DNA from: Aliivibrio finisterrensis
Lineage (GTDB): Bacteria; Pseudomonadota; Gammaproteobacteria; Enterobacterales; Vibrionaceae
Assembly: GCF_008933155.1 (NCBI RefSeq)
Contig: NZ_WBVP01000001.1
Location: forward strand, 310,001 to 374,000
Length of the DNA: 64,000 nucleotides
Direction: 5' to 3'
Below are positions 47,043 to 55,837 of the stretch, in pieces. Every line of letters begins with the position of its first letter. Positions within the stretch are counted from its first letter, which is position 1. The notes under the pieces were generated by a model. The model saw only the letters and a program-made list of their open reading frames with translations. It was not told the DNA's origin and made no database searches. A program made the translations under genes and the position numbers.

Positions 47043-48767
47043 ATGTATACATTACGACCTTACCAACAAGATTCTGTTAAAGCGGTTATACATTATTTCC
47101 GAAAACACACAACGCCTGCGGTGTTAGTACTGCCGACGGGGGCCGGGAAAAGTTTGGTGATAGCTGAATTAGCACGAATTGCAAAAGGTCGTGTATTGGT
47201 ACTTGCTCACGTTAAAGAGCTTGTTGAACAAAACCATGAAAAATACGAAGGTTATGGCGAAGAGGCCTCTATATTTTCAGCAGGATTAGGCCGTAAAGAA
47301 AACGATAAGAAAGTGGTGTTTGCCTCGGTGCAATCTGTGGTGCGTAACCTTGATTCATTTAAAGATCAATTTTCGTTATTGGTTATTGATGAGTGCCACC
47401 GCGTGCCAGATAACAAAGACACCAGTTACCGTAAAGTGATTGAGCACTTACAAACCCAAAATGCGGGTATTAAGGTGCTTGGCTTAACCGCGACACCTTA
47501 TCGTTTAGGTATTGGTTGGATTTACCAATACCACACTCGCGGCCAAGTCAAAACTGACACGCCTCGTTTTTTCCGTGATTGCATTTTTGAATTGCCTATT
47601 CAATATCTATTGGATGAGGGCTTTTTAACGCCTGCAAAGCTGCTAGATGCTCCGATATTGAGCTATGACTTCTCGCAGTTAAAACCTGCTTCTACTGGTA
47701 AATACAAAGAATCAGAATTGGATTTGGTGATTGAAGAGTCCAAACGCGCTACACCACAAATCGTTCAGCAAATAGTGGAGTACGCCAAAGACAGAAAAGG
47801 CGTGATGATCTTTGCTGCGACGGTGCGCCATGCTCAAGAAATATTGTCACTACTACCACCTGAGCAATCTGAATTGGTGATTGGCGATACCAAAGTTGTC
47901 GAACGTGATGCCATTATTCAACGCTTCAAAAAACAACAAACCAAATTTTTAGTTAATGTCTCGGTATTAACGACGGGCTTTGATGCCCCTCATGTTGATT
48001 TAATCGCTATTTTACGTCCAACAGAGTCTGTCAGTTTATACCAACAAATCATTGGTCGTGGGTTACGTTTAGCGGAAGGCAAAACTGAATGTACAATTTT
48101 GGATTATGCCGGTAACTGCTTTGATTTATACCAGCCTGAAGTGGGCGATCCTAAACCTGACAGTAACAGTGAAATCATTACTATTCCCTGCCCTGCTTGC
48201 GGCTTTAATAATAACTTTTGGGGTAAGTTAGACAGCAATGGCTTTTTGCTTGAGCATTTTGGGCGTCGCTGCCAAGGCTACTTTGAAGATGATGATGGCA
48301 CTCGCGAAGAGTGTGGTTATCGTTTTAGAGCCAAATATTGTAATGAATGCGGTGCAGATAACGATATCGCTGCCCGTGTTTGTCATGAGTGCAACGCCAT
48401 TTTGGTTGATCCTGATAAAAAATTGAAAGAAGCCTTAAAGCTAAAAGATGCACGCATTCTAAATTGCATTGATTTAACCCTTACCGCTGGGAAAAATCAG
48501 TTCGATAAACCCCAAATCAAAGTGACTTATTTAGGTGACGATGATTCTGAGCTGCATGAAGTGTGGCAAATGGCGACTAAAAAACAGAAGCAATTATTTT
48601 TGAATAACTTTGTGCGCCCTCATTTGGTCGATAGGCACCGTCCATTTGAAGAAACAACGGCAATAAAAATCGCGAATAATCAACACCGTTTTCGTCCGCC
48701 GAGCTTTGTGATTGCGCGTAAACAAGGTAAGTTTTGGTCTATTCGCGATAAGATCTTTGAAGAATAA
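47043..48767 (+). CDS. radD: RadD-type superfamily 2 DNA helicase/ATPase
   Basis: 574 aa. The Q motif RPYQQDSV, Walker A LPTGAGKSL (near residue 32), DECH box in LLVIDECHRVP, motif III GLTATPYRLG, and motif VI in YQQIIGRGLRL. The C-terminal part has cysteine clusters (CPACGF, CNECGADNDIAARVCHEC) that form a zinc-binding domain. It matches E. coli RadD (YejH) along its length; RadD helps repair double-strand breaks and stimulates RecA strand exchange. It lies near rplY as in E. coli. Confidence 0.94.
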   Translation: MYTLRPYQQDSVKAVIHYFRKHTTPAVLVLPTGAGKSLVIAELARIAKGRVLVLAHVKELVEQNHEKYEGYGEEASIFSAGLGRKENDKKVVFASVQSVVRNLDSFKDQFSLLVIDECHRVPDNKDTSYRKVIEHLQTQNAGIKVLGLTATPYRLGIGWIYQYHTRGQVKTDTPRFFRDCIFELPIQYLLDEGFLTPAKLLDAPILSYDFSQLKPASTGKYKESELDLVIEESKRATPQIVQQIVEYAKDRKGVMIFAATVRHAQEILSLLPPEQSELVIGDTKVVERDAIIQRFKKQQTKFLVNVSVLTTGFDAPHVDLIAILRPTESVSLYQQIIGRGLRLAEGKTECTILDYAGNCFDLYQPEVGDPKPDSNSEIITIPCPACGFNNNFWGKLDSNGFLLEHFGRRCQGYFEDDDGTREECGYRFRAKYCNECGADNDIAARVCHECNAILVDPDKKLKEALKLKDARILNCIDLTLTAGKNQFDKPQIKVTYLGDDDSELHEVWQMATKKQKQLFLNNFVRPHLVDRHRPFEETTAIKIANNQHRFRPPSFVIARKQGKFWSIRDKIFEE

Positions 48768-48800
48768 TCTGTTTATTCCGTCATCCGATTTAAAGCTCGA

Positions 48801-49226
48801 TTACCACAAAGAGCGATAATTCATATGGCAAGAGCGGCACTGAGCGAACGCTTTATCAAGGGCAGCTCGTGCTGCAACGTCATCTTGCTCTACTGCGGCT
48901 TCACTAATTAAGATAAATTGCTGAGATAAGGTATCGAACTTACCTTCAAATTCGGCTTTTTGGGCCCAAATTTTAGTGCGTGCTCGGCTGTTATCTGCAC
49001 TGCCTTCTGGAAACAACGTCTTTTGCTCTTCAACCGTTAAGTGAGCACTTTGGGCAAGTGGCATGATTTCATTCCAATCTAGCACCTCTTTATCAAACGC
49101 ATCATCTAATAAATCAACCGTTGCATCCAGATACTGGAAGTTATCTTGTCGGGCTTCTATTTCTTGGGCGTAATCCGCTGCAGCCGCTGATAAAGAAAGT
49201 AACGTAATTAATCCTATTTTTTTCAT
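48801..49226 (-). CDS. periplasmic cytochrome c (c556-like, class II)
   Basis: 141 aa from ATG 49226, with GGAGG upstream. Signal peptide (KKIGLITLLSLSAAAA) followed by a helical mature part. The single heme motif CRSCH is at residues 130-134, close to the C-terminus, as in four-helix class II cytochromes. The distal Met ligand cannot be fixed by eye. An electron carrier in the periplasm; its partner is unknown, since no oxidoreductase gene is adjacent. Confidence 0.85.
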   Translation of the reverse strand: MKKIGLITLLSLSAAAADYAQEIEARQDNFQYLDATVDLLDDAFDKEVLDWNEIMPLAQSAHLTVEEQKTLFPEGSADNSRARTKIWAQKAEFEGKFDTLSQQFILISEAAVEQDDVAARAALDKAFAQCRSCHMNYRSLW

Positions 49227-49448
49227 CTCTGCCTCCATGCTGCTATTTTATTGCTATACGTATTCATCGTTGAATTCCACGATAACTTTTACATTAACAA
49301 AAACCTATCAAAAACACACTAAAATAGGTTGTTAGATAAATAATGAGATGGTACTATTCGCGCTCGTTTTTCGAAACGAAAAGTCTGTTAAGTTAGGTCG
49401 CTAAGCTTAATGGCATTTTTTTATTTTACTATTTTGAGAGTAAAGACT

Positions 49449-49727
49449 ATGAAATTTGAAGCAGTAGTACGTACTGAACAAGGTAAGGGTGCGAGCCGCC
49501 GCCTTCGTCACGCTGGTAAATTCCCTGCAATCGTTTACGGTGGCACAGAAGCTCCAGTATCAATCGAACTAATCCACAGTGATATCATCAACCAAATGGA
49601 TAAGCCTGAGTTTTACGAAGCAATTGAGCTAGTAATCAATGGCGCTACTGTTAAGGTTAAGCCGCAAGACGTTCAACGTCACGCGTTTAAGCCTAAAGTT
49701 GAGCACATGGACTTCATCCGCATCTAA
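49449..49727 (+). CDS. rplY: 50S ribosomal protein L25
   Basis: 92 aa from ATG 49449 ([20 protein letters not shown]), the short enterobacterial-type L25 without the CTC extension. It binds 5S rRNA. The GASRRLR and FPAIVYGG motifs are diagnostic. A longer frame starting at 49410 would add 13 hydrophobic residues and is not expected. The upstream region is short and AT-rich. Confidence 0.96.
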   Translation: MKFEAVVRTEQGKGASRRLRHAGKFPAIVYGGTEAPVSIELIHSDIINQMDKPEFYEAIELVINGATVKVKPQDVQRHAFKPKVEHMDFIRI

Positions 49728-49794
49728 TTCGAGTCTGTTTTACTCTTTTGCATTATGTTATTTCTCTCTTACCAATTGAAATAACAACCCCTTT

Positions 49795-49826
49795 AAAGCC
49801 CTGATATTACCAGTATCGGGGCTTTA
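49795..49826 (+). terminator. intrinsic terminator after rplY
   Basis: 12-bp stem AAAGCCCTGATA/TATCGGGGCTTT (one wobble) with an 8-nt loop, 67 nt after the stop. The remaining ~250 nt to the next gene are AT-rich and hold a candidate promoter, CTGACA at 49998 and TATACT at 50023 with a long 19-nt spacer. Confidence 0.75.
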
Positions 49827-50075
49827 ATCTATCTAACGTATAGGAATTACGTAACCTTCTATTTTCTTCTTCTACCAATGTAACTAATTAGATCAGACAA
49901 TTATTGAAATTGGTACTATTAAAAACTAAGATCCCCTTCCCATTTCTCATTCTTATTGAGAAAACAGTAGTAATTGGACAGTGTTTTTTACGTTTTACTG
50001 ACAATATTTGGTTATTCTCTTCTATACTTTTGTGTATTAAAAAAGCAAAAATTCATAAACCTGTTAGGAGCTAAA

Positions 50076-50522
50076 ATGAAAAAGTTATTAGTGGCTGTAT
50101 CTTTACCTATATTAATGGCTGCATGTGCAAGCAATGGCGATAACGCAATGACTGATGATCAAGTTTCAGCTGATATGCTTCAACACCATAACTGGCAACT
50201 AACGCAAGTTGATGGCAAAGACATCGTTGCTTCTGACGAAATGGAAACTCCTCGTCTTGAAATCGGCGAGAAAATGACTGCAAACGGTAATGCTGGTTGT
50301 AACAACTTTTTTGGTCAGGCTGAGCTAAGTAAAGAAGGTCAATTCCGTATTGAGAAAATGGGAATGACAATGAAAATGTGTATGGGTGATTCAATGACTA
50401 CCGAACAAGCGGTGACTAGTACACTATCTACTTGGAGCGACATTACCCTAACTAAAGAAAACTTGATCCTTAAAGGTCAAGAACACAAATTAACATTCAC
50501 ACTGCGTGACTGGGTAAACTAA
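50076..50522 (+). CDS. META/HslJ-domain lipoprotein
   Basis: 148 aa from ATG 50076, fixed by AGGAG 5 nt upstream. Lipobox LMAACAS gives a lipidated Cys at about residue 20. The META domain follows: HNWQLTQVDGKDI, ANGNAGCNNFFGQAEL (the conserved GCN) and ITLTKENLILKGQEHKLTF. Homologs such as HslJ are heat-inducible and linked to novobiocin resistance; the mechanism is unknown. Single gene with a terminator. Confidence 0.85.
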   Translation: MKKLLVAVSLPILMAACASNGDNAMTDDQVSADMLQHHNWQLTQVDGKDIVASDEMETPRLEIGEKMTANGNAGCNNFFGQAELSKEGQFRIEKMGMTMKMCMGDSMTTEQAVTSTLSTWSDITLTKENLILKGQEHKLTFTLRDWVN

Positions 50523-50571
50523 TCACATTGTATTAGTTATACTGTCTTCGATATACTCAATCTGAAGATAC

Positions 50572-50605
50572 AAAAAACCGGTGAATTCCCCCTCACCGGT
50601 TTTTT
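50572..50605 (+). terminator. intrinsic terminator after the META lipoprotein gene
   Basis: 13-bp stem AAAAAACCGGTGA/TCACCGGTTTTTT with an 8-nt loop. Confidence 0.92.
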
Positions 50606-50640
50606 CTTATCTGCTATTTCTAGACTTCAGTCCAACGCTT

Positions 50641-50802
50641 ATACCATTCTGGATAAGTAGTTGTTCAGATAATTGCGTAGGAAAAATCGATTAGAGCAAG
50701 GCATAAATTACAGTAACTAGTTGATCTAATTACAAAATTTATAACGCAGATATAATCAATTTTAACAAGCAAGAATGATCAAATACTTATGTAGATTGGT
50801 AT
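50641..50802. repeat. MITE-like dispersed repeat, copy 2
   Basis: 162 nt between ATACCATTCTGGATAAGTA and the inverted end ATACCAATCTACATAAGTA, which match at about 16 of 19 positions. Nearly identical to the reverse complement of 12401-12570 except for a 17-nt internal deletion and a few substitutions. No coding potential. It lies next to a decayed exporter gene in a 622-nt stretch with no intact gene. Confidence 0.85.
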
Positions 50803-50859
50803 TAAAGATTAGCGGTGTATTGATGCCACTAACCTAAAAGAAAGAATCGTAGTTAATGC

Positions 50860-51072
50860 CTATAATGAAATCGCCAATAAGGTACTTTCTCTATGGGAAT
50901 TATCTGCTTGTTTGTTCTGCTCGACAAAAAACAGGGTGTACTCAATCACTATTCCTAAAATCAATATCAAAGCCAATAAATTAAACAAATTTAATGGCAG
51001 CCCTACAAAATTAAGCAAATGATCTGAGCGATTTAGCTGCCTATCCTTGGGATGAATTAAATAATTTAATAC
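50860..51072 (-). pseudogene. remnant of an MMPL/RND-type exporter gene
   Basis: An open stretch between two stops encodes about 70 residues, including VGLPLNLFNLLALILILG, IVIEYTLFF and ESTLLAISL. This is the pattern of a transmembrane block in the predicted-exporter (MMPL, COG4258-like) family: a 'FNLLALIL.LG..IDYTLFF' helix followed by TLLAISLS. It has no start codon context, stops directly after STLLAISL, and the rest of a protein of about 770 aa is missing on both sides. The family match is from memory. Confidence 0.55.
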
Positions 51073-51087
51073 TCACTCAATGATCAA

Positions 51088-51121
51088 AAAAGGCATCCAA
51101 CCTCTAGATGGGATGCCTTTT
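51088..51121 (-). terminator. intrinsic terminator after yecM
   Basis: 11-bp perfect stem AAAAGGCATCC/GGATGCCTTTT with a 12-nt loop, 24 nt beyond the yecM stop on the minus strand, followed by T-rich sequence. Confidence 0.8.
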
Positions 51122-51144
51122 ATATTTTTAGGTATCAAGCCTAT

Positions 51145-51741
51145 TTATGCCTGCTCACTCTCGATAACCGCTTTGAGGCTATGTGGATGAAGCTTTATAC
51201 ACACACCTTGATATTTAAAAGCAACGGTATAATTTGCAATTCGCTCTGCATCACCAGATGGACAACTCTGTTTAACTTTTACACCTAAAGACGCTAATTT
51301 ATCCCATTTCCCTTTTAGTGTTGGGAAGGTTTTTAATATGTAGTCTAAAAAAGCCTCTTGCGAATCTACATCGCATGGAATAACCCACTCTACATGTTCC
51401 CACCCTTGCTGAGGGTAAGCTTTCTCCCCTGGATATGGTAACTCTAAACATTCAATAGACCATCCATTGATATTTAATACTTCATTAAAGCCTAGAGCAA
51501 TAATTGGGCGGCCATTGATCTCGTTATTCGACCATTCTTCTGCTTGCAATAACCACGCTTTATGCGCTGACTCTGCAACACTACGATCATTAATTCGTAA
51601 AGCGATATGATCCGCTTGATAACCTGTAAGGTCTAATCCCAATACATCAAGTAAGATTTCGATTCTATCCATAAAAGCAGGTAAAGAATTAATTAACTGT
51701 TGAGGCTCTAATTGTTGTTCTTTTAATAATAACGATGACAT
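51145..51741 (-). CDS. yecM: YecM-like VOC-superfamily protein
   Basis: 198 aa, soluble. DHIALRINDRSVAESAHKAWL and WSIECLELPYPGEKAYPQQGWEHVEWVIP match YecM, a metalloprotein-like member of the vicinal oxygen chelate fold with unknown reaction. Candidate ligands are His in DHIALR, His in EHVEWV and a Glu in WSIECLELP. It is divergent from argS; in E. coli yecM also lies beside argS, supporting orthology. Confidence 0.85.
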   Translation of the reverse strand: MSSLLLKEQQLEPQQLINSLPAFMDRIEILLDVLGLDLTGYQADHIALRINDRSVAESAHKAWLLQAEEWSNNEINGRPIIALGFNEVLNINGWSIECLELPYPGEKAYPQQGWEHVEWVIPCDVDSQEAFLDYILKTFPTLKGKWDKLASLGVKVKQSCPSGDAERIANYTVAFKYQGVCIKLHPHSLKAVIESEQA

Positions 51742-51924
51742 AAAGGTAACTTAACGATTAAGAGTAAGAAACGAATTGTAGCAACCTCTTTACTTGATGT
51801 TTAGCGTCTTAAGAAAAAATAGCAGAAACTATTAAATATCCCCTGGTTTATTGCTATTATTAGCGACTATTTTGCTTTCCATGCAACAGCATTCCTGTAT
51901 AACAGCGATATGAAGGATAACTCT

Positions 51925-53658
51925 TTGAATATTCAATCACTTATTAACGACAAAGTTTCTCAAGCCTTAGAGGCAGCCGGCGCGCCAGCAGGCAGCCCTG
52001 CCGCAGTTCGTCAATCTGCAAAAGCTCAATTTGGTGACTACCAAGCTAACGGCGTAATGGGCGTAGCTAAGCGACTAGGCACAAACCCACGAGAATTTGC
52101 TCAGAAAGTACTGGATGTTTTGGATCTTGATGGCATCGCTAGCAAAACTGAAATTGCAGGCCCTGGCTTTATCAATATTTTCTTATCAGAAGAATTTCTA
52201 GCACAACAAGCAGAAGCGGCATTGGCTGATGAACGCCTAGGTGTTGCTAAAGAAGAACAACAAAACATCGTTGCAGATTACTCTGCACCAAACGTTGCAA
52301 AAGAAATGCACGTTGGTCACCTACGTTCAACTATCATCGGTGATGCTGTTGTTCGTACTCTTGAGTTTTTAGGTCACAACGTGACTCGTGCGAACCACAT
52401 CGGTGACTGGGGTACTCAATTTGGTATGCTTATCGCAAACCTCGGGCGCATCCAAAAAGAGAAAGGCGAAGTTTCTATGGAACTGTCTGATCTTGAAGGT
52501 TTCTACCGTGAATCTAAAAAACTGTATGACGAAGATGAAGAGTTTGCAGTAACTGCACGGGGTTACGTTGTTAAACTTCAAGGTGGTGATGAGTTCTGTG
52601 CAGAAATGTGGAAGAAGCTTGTTGACGTAACTATGGTTCAAAACCAACGCAACTATGATCGTCTAAACGTGTCACTAACTCGTGATAACGTAATGGGTGA
52701 AAGTATGTATAACAGCATGCTTGCTCCAATCGTTGCTGATCTTCAAAAGCAAGGTTTAGCTGTTGAGAGTGATGGTGCTCAAGTCGTTTACCTTGATGAA
52801 TACAAAAACAAAGATGGCGAGCCTATGGGCGTTATCGTTCAAAAACGTGACGGTGGCTTCCTTTACACAACGACTGACATCGCTTGTGCTAAATACCGTT
52901 TCGAAGAATTGAATGCTGACCGTGTTCTTTACTTTATCGACTCACGTCAACACCAACACCTAATGCAAGCGTGGACTATCGTTCGTAAAGCAGGCTATGT
53001 TCCTGAGAGCGTATCTTTAGAGCACCACGCGTTTGGTATGATGCTAGGTAAAGATGGCCGTCCATTTAAAACTCGTGCTGGTGGTACGGTTCGTCTAGCT
53101 GATCTTCTTGATGAAGCAGAAGAGCGTGCAACAAAACTAATCGAAGAGAAAAACAAAGATCTATCAGCTGAAGAAAAAGCAAAAATTGCGACTACTGTTG
53201 CAATGGCTGCGGTTAAGTACTCAGATCTTTCTAAGCACCGTACTACAGATTACATCTTCGATTGGGACAACATGCTTGCATTCGAAGGGAACACAGCACC
53301 TTACATGCAATATGCATACACTCGTGTAGCTTCTATCTTCAGCAAAGCTGGCTTGTCTATGGATGAGTTAACGGGTGAAGTGAAGATCACTGATGAGAAA
53401 GAAAAAGCACTTGTTTCTAAACTAATGCAATTTGAAGAAGCAGTTCAAGCGGTAGCAAGTGAAGGTCAACCTCACCTAATGTGTGCTTACCTATTCGAAC
53501 TTGCTGGTCAATTCTCTAGCTTCTATGAAGCGTGCCCTATTCTTAACAACGAAGACGAAGCTGTTAAGCAAAGCCGCCTGAAACTGGCTGCATTAACCGC
53601 TAAGACAATCAAGCAAGGTTTAGAGCTATTAGGTATTGAAACGCTAGAGCGTATGTAA
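51925..53658 (+). CDS. argS: Arginyl-tRNA synthetase
   Basis: 577 aa from TTG 51925 (beginning with [20 protein letters not shown]), the same length as E. coli ArgS. This start has AAGGATAAC upstream; an in-frame ATG at 51910 would add five residues but has no ribosome-binding site. Class I synthetase: the HIGH-type motif HVGHLRS lies in the catalytic core after [10 protein letters not shown]. The C-terminal anticodon-binding helical domain is present ([35 protein letters not shown]). KMSK is replaced, as usual in ArgS. Confidence 0.95.
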   Translation: MNIQSLINDKVSQALEAAGAPAGSPAAVRQSAKAQFGDYQANGVMGVAKRLGTNPREFAQKVLDVLDLDGIASKTEIAGPGFINIFLSEEFLAQQAEAALADERLGVAKEEQQNIVADYSAPNVAKEMHVGHLRSTIIGDAVVRTLEFLGHNVTRANHIGDWGTQFGMLIANLGRIQKEKGEVSMELSDLEGFYRESKKLYDEDEEFAVTARGYVVKLQGGDEFCAEMWKKLVDVTMVQNQRNYDRLNVSLTRDNVMGESMYNSMLAPIVADLQKQGLAVESDGAQVVYLDEYKNKDGEPMGVIVQKRDGGFLYTTTDIACAKYRFEELNADRVLYFIDSRQHQHLMQAWTIVRKAGYVPESVSLEHHAFGMMLGKDGRPFKTRAGGTVRLADLLDEAEERATKLIEEKNKDLSAEEKAKIATTVAMAAVKYSDLSKHRTTDYIFDWDNMLAFEGNTAPYMQYAYTRVASIFSKAGLSMDELTGEVKITDEKEKALVSKLMQFEEAVQAVASEGQPHLMCAYLFELAGQFSSFYEACPILNNEDEAVKQSRLKLAALTAKTIKQGLELLGIETLERM

Positions 53659-53712
53659 TTCCTATTTCAACAATCTGAGTACTAGTTTATTCAGAATGTT
53701 GAGGTTTAAAAT

Positions 53713-53742
53713 AAAAAAGGAGCTAATCTTAGCTCCTTTTTT
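53713..53742. terminator. terminator between argS and yfbV
   Basis: Stem AAAAAAGGAGCT/AGCTCCTTTTTT with a 6-nt loop; usable on both strands of these convergent genes. Confidence 0.9.
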
Positions 53743-53769
53743 ATTACATCAAATTTATGTTACAAATGG

Positions 53770-54219
53770 TTAAAACCAACGTTCTAAAGCCGTTTTATCT
53801 AACTGCTTGAATGCTTTATTCAAAATGTTAGCTAATTCTTTATAACGTGGTTGGCTCTTCATTGGCTCTAATGCAGCTCCTGACTCTATGATTTTTTGAT
53901 ATAACTCTCGGTACCAACTCGCGAGCGCAGGTGGTAATTTTGTATTCGCTCGATTACCTAACCACCAGAAACCTTGTAATGGCATACTTAATGCGAACAA
54001 TGCAATGATAATCGCTTGTGGTAACCCTGCTGTATTATTGAAAGCCATCTGGGTTAGTACGCTAATAACAGCAACTGCTGGCATTACCTTTGCGGCAAAC
54101 TTAGTTGCCTTAATTACACGAGGTTCTGGGAACATTGGAGCTAACTCTTTTCGCTCAGGCCAAGCGTCCATGTAGGTCTGGCCGTCTCGAAATCGGAATA
54201 GAAAACCGTTTTCACTCAT
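53770..54219 (-). CDS. yfbV: YfbV/UPF0208 membrane protein
   Basis: 149 aa. Two transmembrane helices in the middle (about 45-60 and 68-90) are flanked by a cytoplasmic N-terminus with [19 protein letters not shown] and a C-terminus with [12 protein letters not shown]. It matches the UPF0208 family. E. coli YfbV is implicated in organising the Ter macrodomain. Divergent from ackA as in E. coli. Confidence 0.9.
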   Translation of the reverse strand: MSENGFLFRFRDGQTYMDAWPERKELAPMFPEPRVIKATKFAAKVMPAVAVISVLTQMAFNNTAGLPQAIIIALFALSMPLQGFWWLGNRANTKLPPALASWYRELYQKIIESGAALEPMKSQPRYKELANILNKAFKQLDKTALERWF

Positions 54220-54485
54220 ATTGCCCCCTTAATTTCTAAACAAAAGTTTAATAATTCAAAAATATACAGAATAAACTTGATTAGAATTAATATTATCTTA
54301 AAATATTTTTGTTATCTTAGCGCACAATCGTTATCCTATGCGCTGATTTATTTTTTTGCTGTAGTTCTACTATAAGCTAAAATAGGATAAATCGGCAAGG
54401 ACTGCTGTAATGCTCTTTCTAAGGATAGCCAACTTTTTTATGCAAATGCGGTAATAATCTTCTGAATTAACTGTATTTGTCATTG

Positions 54486-54505
54486 TTGTGTCATTTACGA
54501 CATAA
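54486..54505. promoter_or_regulatory. dyad upstream of ackA
   Basis: TTGTGTC-N6-GACATAA, arms matching at six of seven positions, centred 45 nt before the ackA ATG in the 320-nt yfbV/ackA gap. It may be an operator. No known regulator consensus is matched with confidence. The rest of the gap is AT-rich promoter DNA. Confidence 0.35.
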
Positions 54506-54539
54506 CTTTAATTACTGATGAATAAATAGGTATTTATAC

Positions 54540-55736
54540 ATGTCTAAGCTGGTTTTAGTTTTAAACTGCGGTAGTTCTTCTCTTAAATTTGCGGTTGTTG
54601 ACGCAGAATCTGGTGCTGAGCACTTAACTGGTCTTGCTGAGTGTCTTGGTCTTCCTGAAGCTCGTATGAAGTGGAAACTTGATGGCAAGCATGAAGCTCA
54701 ACTAGGTGAAGGTGCAGCACACGAAGAAGCACTAGCGTTTATGGTAGAAACTATCCTTGCTTCTAAGCCAGAGCTTAAAGCTAACCTAGGCGCTATCGGT
54801 CACCGTATCGTACACGGTGGTGAGCAATTCACTAAGTCAGCACTAATCACTGACGAAGTACTTAAGGGTATTCAAGACGCTGCAACTTTTGCACCGCTTC
54901 ACAACCCAGCGCACCTAATTGGTATCGAAGCTGCGAAGCATAACTTCCCAGAACTTCAAAACGTTGCCGTATTTGACACTGCTTTCCACCAAACTATGCC
55001 TGCAGAGTCTTACCTATACGCTCTACCGTACAACCTATACACAGATCACGGTATCCGTCGTTACGGCATGCACGGTACTTCTCATCTGTTCATCACTCGT
55101 GAAGTAGCTGGTTTACTAAACAAGCCAGTTGAAGAAGTTAACATCATCAACTGTCACCTAGGTAACGGTGCATCTGTATGTGCAATCAAGAACGGTGAAT
55201 CTGTAGATACTTCTATGGGTCTTACTCCTCTTGAAGGCCTAGTAATGGGTACTCGTTGTGGTGATATTGATCCTGCGATCGTTTTCCACCTACATGACGC
55301 ACTAGGTTACTCTTTTGAGCAAATCAACAACATGCTAACTAAAGAGTCTGGTCTACAAGGCCTAACTCAAGTGACTTCTGACTGCCGTTTCGTTGAAGAC
55401 AACTACGGTGAGAAAGAAGAAGCAACTCGTGCGATGGATGTATTCTGTCACCGTCTAGCTAAATACGTTGCAGGTTACACAGCAACTCTAGAAGGTCGTC
55501 TAGACGCAATCACTTTCACTGGCGGCATCGGTGAAAACTCTGCACCAATCCGTGAAATGGTTCTTAACCGTCTAGGTATCTTCGGTATCGAAGTTGATGG
55601 CGAAGCTAACCTTAAAGCCCGTTTCGGTGGTGAAGGTACTATCACTACAGCAAACAGCCGCATCCCTGCAATGGTTATCTCTACTAACGAAGAGCTAGTA
55701 ATCGCAGAAGACACAGCTAAATTAACTGGTCTATAA
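54540..55736 (+). CDS. ackA: Acetate kinase
   Basis: 398 aa. Reversible phosphorylation of acetate by ATP, the second half of the Pta-AckA acetate pathway. [16 protein letters not shown] opens the ASKHA fold, and the phosphate-binding HCHLGNGAS-like segment ([16 protein letters not shown]), RYGMHGTSH and [14 protein letters not shown] signatures are intact. Codon use is strongly biased to a few codons, as in highly expressed genes. It is followed by a hairpin and then pta, 102 nt on. Confidence 0.97.
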   Translation: MSKLVLVLNCGSSSLKFAVVDAESGAEHLTGLAECLGLPEARMKWKLDGKHEAQLGEGAAHEEALAFMVETILASKPELKANLGAIGHRIVHGGEQFTKSALITDEVLKGIQDAATFAPLHNPAHLIGIEAAKHNFPELQNVAVFDTAFHQTMPAESYLYALPYNLYTDHGIRRYGMHGTSHLFITREVAGLLNKPVEEVNIINCHLGNGASVCAIKNGESVDTSMGLTPLEGLVMGTRCGDIDPAIVFHLHDALGYSFEQINNMLTKESGLQGLTQVTSDCRFVEDNYGEKEEATRAMDVFCHRLAKYVAGYTATLEGRLDAITFTGGIGENSAPIREMVLNRLGIFGIEVDGEANLKARFGGEGTITTANSRIPAMVISTNEELVIAEDTAKLTGL

Positions 55737-55746
55737 TATATCTCCT

Positions 55747-55776
55747 AAAAGGCTAGCCATTAGGTTAGCCTTTTTT
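55747..55776 (+). terminator. hairpin with T-run between ackA and pta
   Basis: 12-bp stem AAAAGGCTAGCC/GGTTAGCCTTTT (one wobble), ATTA loop and T-run. Probably a partial terminator that lowers pta relative to ackA, since the two genes are normally co-transcribed. Confidence 0.8.
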
Positions 55777-55837
55777 CTTTCTATGGCTTTATTTTTTCAA
55801 TAAGGTCTCTTGCCCCAATAGTGTAGAGGAATCTTCC

